Source of the DNA: Hephaestia mangrovi
GTDB lineage: Bacteria; Pseudomonadota; Alphaproteobacteria; Sphingomonadales; Sphingomonadaceae
Reading direction: 5' to 3'
DNA length: 48,771 nt
Assembly: GCF_019880555.1 (NCBI RefSeq)
Contig: NZ_JAINVU010000012.1
Span: 1-48,771, forward strand
The notes under the pieces were generated by a model that was not told where the DNA came from, made no database searches, and worked only from the letters and a program-made list of their open reading frames with translations. The translations under genes were made by a program, and so were the position numbers. Position 1 is the stretch's first letter. Every line of letters begins with the position of its first letter. This document shows, piece by piece, positions 43,360-48,771 of this stretch.

Positions 43360-44727
43360 TCACCGCGCATCGATGGCGTCGCGCAGCGCTGGAAGGCATC
43401 GCCTCAAGCACAATATCGTAACCGGGATCATCACGGTCATCACCAGCGAGAGCGACCAGCCGACCTTGGTTTCATCATGGAATACGAAATCGGTGATTCC
43501 ACCGACAACCAAAGGGCCAAGACTGCCGACAAGCGCGATCGGAATGCTGGTCGTCGCGGTGACGCGCCCGCGCAATTGAGGAGGGGTCACCATCTGCACG
43601 GCGACCGTCATGTAGGCGACGAACGGGATCGTGACGATCGCGACGATGGCGTAGACGATGAAGAACGCTATTGCGTTGCGTAGCAGGAAGACGCCTGCGG
43701 CCAGCGGAAACGTCCAGATCAGCAACCAGGTATAGAAGCGGATATGGATGTCGCGAATGCCCTTTGCGAACAGCCGGTCCATGATCACGCCCTTGAATAC
43801 CAGGGTAAGCGCACCCGCCATGCTGATCGCGCCGAGCATCGGCCCGTATGCGGCGGCGGACAGATTGAACTGCCGGTCGACAAATGCCGGTACCCAGGCA
43901 ATCAGGCTCTGACCGCAAATCGTGATAGCGCAGAAGCCGAGGATGAACGGGATCATCAGCCGGCGCGAGGCGAGCATGAACGCGAGTGCGCTCTGATCGT
44001 CCCGCTGCCTCTCCTTCCGGCCACCGCCAGGCTCCGAAAACGTGAGCGCGAGGAGGCCGACCAGGATGGTGGGAATGGCCGCCACGCCAAGCGTCAGGCG
44101 CCATGGTTCCGCCAAATGCCACGACGGAAACGAGCGCTCCAGTGCCGCGGCCGCGACGAGGGCGACGCCCCCCACCGCGTAGGCCGCCGACGATCCGACT
44201 TTTGGCCCCATCGAGAAGATCGACACGGCCGTGGTCAGCCGTTCTCGAGGAATTTTGGCCGCGATCAGCGACATCGCGGCCGGCGTCAGCGACGCCTCGC
44301 CGATACCGACCATGATCCGCAGCACGAGGAGTGCGCCGAAGGTGGTCGCGAAGCCCGAGCTCCCGGTCGCCACGCCGAACACCAGCGCGCCGAGCAAGAT
44401 CACCCACCGCCGCGAATATCGATCGGCCGCCCAGCCGAGCGGAATCCCGAACACAGCGAACACCACGGCGAATGCCGGGCCCAGGATGACGCCGATCTGG
44501 AAGTCGCTGAGGTGCAGGCTCGCCTTCACGTTCGGCACCAGCATCGTCAGGATGAACCGATCGAGATAGGAAAGGACATAGAGCGCCGAAACGATCGTGA
44601 CCGTCCACCATCCGTCGAACCCCGCGCTCGTCGGCGCGCCTGGGCGCGCGCTGGAAGGCGGTGGCGCACTTGCCATCGCCCCCCCGAGCGGGTTTGGTTC
44701 GGCCACCGGCTGAATGTCGGCCTTCAT
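43360..44727 (-). CDS. MFS transporter (spinster/organic-acid permease-like)
   Basis: A 455-residue, 12-helix MFS protein. Marks are SYLDRFILTMLVPNVKASL in helix 1 and GWAADRYSRRWVILLG as the loop 2-3 motif. The frame is open upstream, but ATG 44727 overlaps the preceding gene's stop by four bases (ATGA). It is the last gene of the leftward operon AtuA-DUF4387-MFS. It is therefore likely to move the substrate or product of that enzyme pair. The direction of transport is not known. Confidence 0.88.
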   Translation of the reverse strand: MKADIQPVAEPNPLGGAMASAPPPSSARPGAPTSAGFDGWWTVTIVSALYVLSYLDRFILTMLVPNVKASLHLSDFQIGVILGPAFAVVFAVFGIPLGWAADRYSRRWVILLGALVFGVATGSSGFATTFGALLVLRIMVGIGEASLTPAAMSLIAAKIPRERLTTAVSIFSMGPKVGSSAAYAVGGVALVAAAALERSFPSWHLAEPWRLTLGVAAIPTILVGLLALTFSEPGGGRKERQRDDQSALAFMLASRRLMIPFILGFCAITICGQSLIAWVPAFVDRQFNLSAAAYGPMLGAISMAGALTLVFKGVIMDRLFAKGIRDIHIRFYTWLLIWTFPLAAGVFLLRNAIAFFIVYAIVAIVTIPFVAYMTVAVQMVTPPQLRGRVTATTSIPIALVGSLGPLVVGGITDFVFHDETKVGWSLSLVMTVMIPVTILCLRRCLPALRDAIDAR

Positions 44728-45044
44728 GACGCTGCAGAAGCGAGTTCGACGTCCAGCAGCCTGACGAATTGCTGGCCGCAATGCAGGTCGCGTTCGACCA
44801 CGCCGCCCTGCGGCGTCGCGCGGGGGTAGGACACCTTGACCATGTCGAGGCTGTCAACGCGGTATCGCTTGACCAGATTGGGGTCCGCGCCGAACAGCCG
44901 CGCGAAGGCTTCCGGGCCGATCGCAGGGTCATCGGCGTAGCGCCGGAAACTTTCCGGGCCATCGAAGAACAGATCGATGGTGACCCAAAAGGGGCCGGCG
45001 TTCTTGCTGCGTACCTTGCGGCAAACGTCTTTGACGAGAGCCAT
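44724..45044 (-). CDS. DUF4387 protein, partner of AtuA
   Basis: A 106-residue protein. The DUF4387 pattern is visible: VCRKVRSKNAGPFWVTIDLFF, then PEAFARLFGADP and a C-terminal HCGQQFVRLLDVEL. In many genomes this small protein is encoded directly beside a DUF1446/AtuA gene, as here, and the two probably form one enzyme. Its ATG (45044) shares a base with the AtuA stop (TGATG). The function is not established. Confidence 0.85.
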   Translation of the reverse strand: MALVKDVCRKVRSKNAGPFWVTIDLFFDGPESFRRYADDPAIGPEAFARLFGADPNLVKRYRVDSLDMVKVSYPRATPQGGVVERDLHCGQQFVRLLDVELASAAS

Positions 45045-46438
45045 CACGCGGCCTTTCCAAGAGCAAGGTCGATCCATTCGGTACGAACGAGCTCACCCGG
45101 CTCGTCACATTCGACAACGTGGTTGAGGCGGAACTCGTATACCGGTCCGCGCTCGATATAGGCCGGCGTGAACGGAAAGCCGTAGCTCGGCATCTCGTTA
45201 TGCGCCGGCATGGGCATGTGGAAGAATGCCGGGTTGCAGGCCTTCGCGATCTGGGTGGCCATCGCCTGGGTCGCCGCGGTTGCGACGAACAGGACGCCGA
45301 CCTCACGCGGGATCGGCGTGCTCGCGTCCGGCCGGTCCCCGGATACGGCGTTCCAGCCATAGATGCGCAGCGAAATATCGAAGTCGCCTGCCTCGTCGCC
45401 GATGGTCGCGCGCACGCGCTCGGTGCAGATCGCCAGCATGCGATCGTGGAAGTCGTTGAGGTCGGCCAGCACGATCGGGTCCTGGATGCCGACCAGCATG
45501 ATCGTCTGGAATTGTCCGCTCGATGCCCCCTCGAGCTTCATCGTGTAGGGTTGCGGCTCCCAAACCGAGCCGGTGACACGCACGCGGCGCTGGTCGAGTT
45601 GTTCATAGCGCGCATGCGTCACGTCGAGAACGCCGCCCGGCTCGTAAAGCCTGAACGGGTCGCTGTTTTCGTAGAGCATATGCCCGGAAACGCTTTGCGT
45701 CGTGCAAATGTTGACGGTGCTCAGCGGCTCGATTTCGAACCCGTCCGGGTCGATCGTGATCATGACGCCGGAACCCGGCACCTTTCGGACCGTACAAACG
45801 GCGCCGCATTCGGCGATCTTGCCGGCATGCCAGCTCGGGCCCGCCGGCGCGCCTTTCATCAGCGGGAAACACGCGATCACCGCGGTGTCGGTCGTCCTGC
45901 CCCCGAGCACGATATCGGCGCCTGCTTCGAGCGCAGCGATATAGGGTTCCGGGCCCATCGCCGCGACGATGTGATCGCAATCGTCCACCGTCGCGTCGTC
46001 GAGTTCGCCGAGCGGGGCAAGCGGCCTCACGCGTCCTTCCGCGTTCCTCGCCTTGATGATTTCCTTGCTTTGCTCGGAATAGAGCAGCGCGATCCGGGGC
46101 GTCGTCCCCAACTCGCGGGCGAGCTCGAGCACGATGTCCCGCGTCCAATCCAGGTTACGGTCGCCGCCGGCCTGACCGCACGTTCCGATCACCAGGGGAA
46201 TTCCGGCATCCCGGGCGGCCCGCATCATGATCTTGAGATCGCGCGCGACCGCGCCCTTGTTGTTCTTCGAGGTCCCGAGCGCCAGATAGGCCGCGCCGCT
46301 GTCGGTCGATCCCGCGTCGGTCGCGATCACCTGGGCGCCCATCGCGATTCCCCGTTGCACCTCCTCTTCCCGCGCACCGGCGCCGAGCGATCCGGTGGGG
46401 ACAAGAACCTTCACAGTGCCGGTGAAACTGGCTGTCAT
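45044..46438 (-). CDS. AtuA/DUF1446-family protein
   Basis: A 464-residue protein of the DUF1446 family, named after AtuA of the acyclic terpene pathway of Pseudomonas. Marks are VLVPTGSLGAGAREEEV, then ATDAGSTDSGAAYLALG, and a central GADIVLGGRTTDTAVIA. The end is FFHMPMPAHNEMPSYGFPFTPAY. The biochemical role is unknown, although AtuA is required for terpene acid use. No geranyl-CoA carboxylase genes are seen here, so a terpene role is not supported; the pairing with DUF4387 suggests a small-acid enzyme. ATG 46438 with GGGAGAG upstream is the start. It is divergent from the Crp/Fnr gene. Confidence 0.87.
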   Translation of the reverse strand: MTASFTGTVKVLVPTGSLGAGAREEEVQRGIAMGAQVIATDAGSTDSGAAYLALGTSKNNKGAVARDLKIMMRAARDAGIPLVIGTCGQAGGDRNLDWTRDIVLELARELGTTPRIALLYSEQSKEIIKARNAEGRVRPLAPLGELDDATVDDCDHIVAAMGPEPYIAALEAGADIVLGGRTTDTAVIACFPLMKGAPAGPSWHAGKIAECGAVCTVRKVPGSGVMITIDPDGFEIEPLSTVNICTTQSVSGHMLYENSDPFRLYEPGGVLDVTHARYEQLDQRRVRVTGSVWEPQPYTMKLEGASSGQFQTIMLVGIQDPIVLADLNDFHDRMLAICTERVRATIGDEAGDFDISLRIYGWNAVSGDRPDASTPIPREVGVLFVATAATQAMATQIAKACNPAFFHMPMPAHNEMPSYGFPFTPAYIERGPVYEFRLNHVVECDEPGELVRTEWIDLALGKAA

Positions 46439-46453
46439 TGGCTGCTCTCCCAA

Positions 46454-46470
46454 GGTGACGCAGCCTCACC
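46454..46470. promoter_or_regulatory. Inverted repeat GGTGA-N7-TCACC upstream of atuA
   Basis: Two perfect 5-base arms with a 7-base spacer lie 16 bases before the AtuA start, in the gap to the Crp/Fnr gene. Classic Crp sites have TGTGA-N6-TCACA, so this differs in spacing. It is a candidate operator for the divergent Crp/Fnr protein. Confidence 0.3.
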
Positions 46471-46577
46471 GGGGTGAACTGCGGTTGTTGCGGGACGCAA
46501 TTAAGTCGCGAAGCGAGCTGGCGCGTGTCACTAATGTTGCATCGCGCACGGATTTTAGCGGCGGAAGGCAACGAGGC

Positions 46578-47249
46578 ATGAGTGGGATTGTGGTGGCGGA
46601 CGATTGGATCGGGCGGTTGCCGCCGCCGTTGCGGCAGGAGGTCGACTCACGCGTCACGATCCGCTCGATTTCTGCAGGTGACGAGTTCGCCCGGGCGGGT
46701 TCGGCAGCGCGAGCCGTCTTTCGCGTCCGATCGGGTTTCCTGAAGCAAACCGGGTTGCAGGAGAATGGTGAGCGCACGCTCCTGACGATCTATGCCGCCG
46801 GGGCCTGCTTTGCTGAAACCGCGGTTGTCGCGGGCTTGCCGCTCAACCACACGACGATCGCTCTTACCGATTCGGTGGTCGAATGTCTGGCGTCGAGCGA
46901 TTTCTGGGACTTGTATGACACACACCGCGACTTTCCGGATGCGCTGTGTCTCAAATTTGCGCAATCCATTCGTCGTCAGGTCGCCGATCGCGAACATCGT
47001 GCCTCGTCACGGCTCGGTGCGAGAATTGCGGTGCTGTTCGCTGATTTGGCCCGCACAACTGGCGTCGCCGAGCCTGATGGACGCCACTTCGTCACGCTGC
47101 CGATCACTCAGAGCGATGTTGCGCAGCATCTGGGGGTGACGCGGCAGAGTGTTCAACGCGAGATGGCGACATTCAAGCGAGACGGATCGATTGTCGGTCG
47201 CTCCGGCGGCTGGCTGATCAATCTGGGGCGACTGCCGACCACGCAATGA
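46578..47249 (+). CDS. Crp/Fnr-family transcriptional regulator
   Basis: A 223-residue regulator. The cyclic-nucleotide-like beta-barrel runs from about 20 to 130 (ISAGDEFARAG, SGFLKQTGLQENGERTLL, YAAGACFAETAVVAG) and the winged helix includes LPITQSDVAQHLGVTRQSVQREMATFK. The N-terminal cysteine cluster of FNR is absent, so oxygen sensing by an iron-sulfur cluster is unlikely. The usual cAMP-contact arginine is not obvious either. ATG 46578 is where family sequence begins; the frame is open upstream. It is divergent from the AtuA operon and is its likely regulator. Confidence 0.88.
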   Translation: MSGIVVADDWIGRLPPPLRQEVDSRVTIRSISAGDEFARAGSAARAVFRVRSGFLKQTGLQENGERTLLTIYAAGACFAETAVVAGLPLNHTTIALTDSVVECLASSDFWDLYDTHRDFPDALCLKFAQSIRRQVADREHRASSRLGARIAVLFADLARTTGVAEPDGRHFVTLPITQSDVAQHLGVTRQSVQREMATFKRDGSIVGRSGGWLINLGRLPTTQ

Positions 47250-47496
47250 GTTCTAACCGGCTCGCGGGCATTCCCGACTGCACGATGGTTATGCGGCTTC
47301 TGCATCATACGTTGCGGCTAACGATATTGATGCCCGTCCTTCCCTTCCACCATATCGCCCGAAAATGGACAGAGGAGAGAGCTATGAGCGCGAAGTCGGA
47401 AAGAATGATGGTGTGCGCACGGCGCGGGGCCGGCGCTGCCACGTCTTCCTCGATCTGTCGTAGGCATCCGCCGCGCCGTCCGGCGCCCGTCAGACC
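47250..47496. other. Gap between the Crp/Fnr and CoA-transferase genes
   Basis: About 250 bases without a convincing gene. An ATG at 47384 is preceded by AGGAGAG and opens a 38-codon frame that ends over the next gene's start. Its product is arginine and proline rich and matches nothing I know. It could be a leader, a remnant or chance. Confidence 0.35.
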
Positions 47497-48609
47497 ATGA
47501 AAAAGCCGCTGGAAGGAGTTCGGGTTCTCGAGCTTGCTCGCATATTGGCCGGGCCCTGGTGCGGGCAATTACTCGCCGACCTCGGTGCAGAGGTAACGAA
47601 GGTCGAGCGCCCTGTGGTTGGTGACGATACCCGGCATTGGGGACCGCCCTTCGTGACGGGCCCTGCGGGCGAGCACCTCGACGCGGCGTATTTTCATGGC
47701 GCGAACAGAGGAAAGAAATCGATCGCGATCGACATCGCCAGCGAGGCCGGGCAGCGGGAAATCCGACAGCTCGTGCGTGAGGCCGATGTCGTGATCGAGA
47801 ACTACAAGGTCGGCTCGCTCGCGAAATATGGACTGGATTATGCCAGCCTCGCCGAGGAGAAACCGGATCTGGTTTATTGCTCGATCACCGGCTTCGGGCA
47901 GTCGGGACCCTATTCCGGGCGCGCCGGCTATGACTTCATCATCCAGGGCATGGGAGGGTTCATGTCCGTCACTGGAGAGCCCAACAGGCCACCGCAAAAG
48001 GCCGGGGTCGCCTATGCCGACATCGCGACGGGCCTGTATTCGGCGGTGGCGATCCTCGCCGCACTCCGACGCAGGGACGGCGGCGGGGGAGGGGCTCACA
48101 TCGATATGGCGCTGCTGGATACGCAGCTGGCCGTGATGGGGTTGCAAGGGGTTTCGTGGATGGTTTCCGGCGAGGTGCCTCGTCGCTCGGGAAACGGCCA
48201 TTTCGTCCTGGTGCCGTATCAGGCGTTCGATACTGTCGACGGCGAGTTGATCATCGCGGTGGGAAACGACGCGCAGTTTGCGCGGCTGTGCGAGGTGCTG
48301 GGGCTGGACTTGGCAGATGATGCCCGTTTCACAAACAATGCCAGCCGGGTCGCGCATCGCGACGCGTTGCTCGACACCCTGGCCGACGCGATCCGGGGTT
48401 GGACCAAACAGAAGCTGGCGGATCGGCTGGAGCAATGTGGTGTTCCCGCCGGCCCCATTAACCGTGTGGACGATGCTTTCGCGGATCCGCAGGTAATCCA
48501 TCGGGGTCTGCGCGTTGCGCCCGGCGGAATACCGGGTGTCGCGAGCCCAATTGTGATCGACGGGGAGCGCATGGTTTCCGATCTTCCGCCTCCGGCGCGA
48601 CCGGCCTGA
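47497..48609 (+). CDS. CaiB/BaiF-family (type III) CoA-transferase
   Basis: A 370-residue enzyme. Marks are LEGVRVLELARILAGPWCGQ at the start, the NYKVGSLAKYGLDY turn, SITGFGQSGPYSGRAGYD, and the catalytic aspartate at about residue 175 in AYADIATGLY. Family members move CoA between carboxylic acids such as succinate, oxalate and aryl or branched diacids. It starts the next rightward pair with an acyl-CoA dehydrogenase gene 33 bases on, so the two probably activate and then dehydrogenate an organic acid. The acid is unknown. Confidence 0.92.
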   Translation: MKKPLEGVRVLELARILAGPWCGQLLADLGAEVTKVERPVVGDDTRHWGPPFVTGPAGEHLDAAYFHGANRGKKSIAIDIASEAGQREIRQLVREADVVIENYKVGSLAKYGLDYASLAEEKPDLVYCSITGFGQSGPYSGRAGYDFIIQGMGGFMSVTGEPNRPPQKAGVAYADIATGLYSAVAILAALRRRDGGGGGAHIDMALLDTQLAVMGLQGVSWMVSGEVPRRSGNGHFVLVPYQAFDTVDGELIIAVGNDAQFARLCEVLGLDLADDARFTNNASRVAHRDALLDTLADAIRGWTKQKLADRLEQCGVPAGPINRVDDAFADPQVIHRGLRVAPGGIPGVASPIVIDGERMVSDLPPPARPA

Positions 48610-48642
48610 CCTTCTCGAATTTGCCAAGCAGGAACGATCGGA

Positions 48643-48771
48643 ATGCTGGACCCCGAGACATTTGCTGCGCTGATCGAGGCGGTGCGGCGCTTCGTTGCCG
48701 AACGGCTCCGTCCGCTCGAGGCCGAGGTCGAGGCGGAGGACGCGATTCCGCAAGCGGTGATCGCCGAGATG
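48643..48771 (+). CDS. Acyl-CoA dehydrogenase, N-terminal part (cut by the window end)
   Basis: Only 43 codons are visible. The opening MLDPETFAALIEAVRRFVAE, then RPLEAEVEAED and PQAVIAEM, follows the usual first helix of acyl-CoA dehydrogenases. The FAD and substrate domains lie beyond the window, so substrate class cannot be judged. It starts 33 bases after the CoA-transferase stop and is likely cotranscribed with it. Confidence 0.75.
   Translation, partial: MLDPETFAALIEAVRRFVAERLRPLEAEVEAEDAIPQAVIAEM

Noticed and set aside
43744..46477. Long plus-strand frames opposite MFS, DUF4387 and AtuA
   Set aside because: They are shadows of the leftward operon, whose genes overlap in the coupled way expected for real genes.
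47384..47500. Small plus-strand frame with a good ribosome-binding site
   Set aside because: The peptide is arginine/proline rich, overlaps the CoA-transferase start and matches nothing; too weak to call.
1..48771. CRISPR arrays, tRNA and rRNA genes
   Set aside because: I saw no regularly spaced direct repeats and no tRNA- or rRNA-like sequence, although a covariance-model scan was not possible.

Overview
The window looks like a chromosomal segment of a GC-rich alphaproteobacterium, most likely a sphingomonad (Sphingomonadaceae). The reasons are the type of TonB-dependent receptor (plug starting near an EIVVTGSRI motif), two retropepsin-like proteins, several LysR/NmrA-type pairs, and the mix of CPBP protease, DHA2 exporter and alpha/beta hydrolases. 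This assignment is by recognition only, not by a database search.

Region 1 (1-5.7 kb) holds a carboxymuconolactone-decarboxylase-type protein beside the remnant of an ECF41-like sigma factor, then a leftward three-gene MacB/HlyD-type ABC export operon. Region 2 (6-13.2 kb) is a stress block: DUF302 protein, lipoprotein, beta-CASP metallo-beta-lactamase (broken by an in-frame amber codon), DksA/TraR zinc finger, two universal stress proteins, a cation/Ca2+ exchanger and a membrane site-2 protease with CBS domains. The two divergent promoters of this block both contain the 8-bp palindrome CTACGTAG. A large GAF-GGDEF diguanylate cyclase follows.

Region 3 (15-30.6 kb) is rearranged and rich in small oxidoreductases, hydrolases and regulators. 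It contains an SDR tail fragment, an apparent fusion of half an NmrA-type protein to the end of an unrelated protein, an orphan copy of a LysR promoter, and two copies of an HxlR-type operator. One HxlR-type copy lies beside hxlR and the other in front of a Tat-hydrolase/DHA2/CPBP/retropepsin gene string. The string ends in a frameshifted retropepsin gene and a frameshifted IS481-family element.

Region 4 (30.6 kb to the end) is the most interesting part: an apparent catabolic island. It has a TonB receptor, a LysR regulator divergent from a tightly packed six-gene operon (HyuB, HyuA, D-2-hydroxyacid dehydrogenase, tartrate-dehydrogenase-like enzyme, type-2 glycerate kinase, CitMHS carboxylate transporter), a second opposing operon (AtuA/DUF1446, DUF4387, MFS transporter), a Crp/Fnr regulator, a CaiB/BaiF CoA-transferase and the start of an acyl-CoA dehydrogenase. 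I infer uptake and breakdown of a hydroxylated di- or tricarboxylate, or a cyclic derivative of one, draining to glycerate and 2-phosphoglycerate. The substrate cannot be read from the sequence, and I do not recognise the combination as a described pathway.
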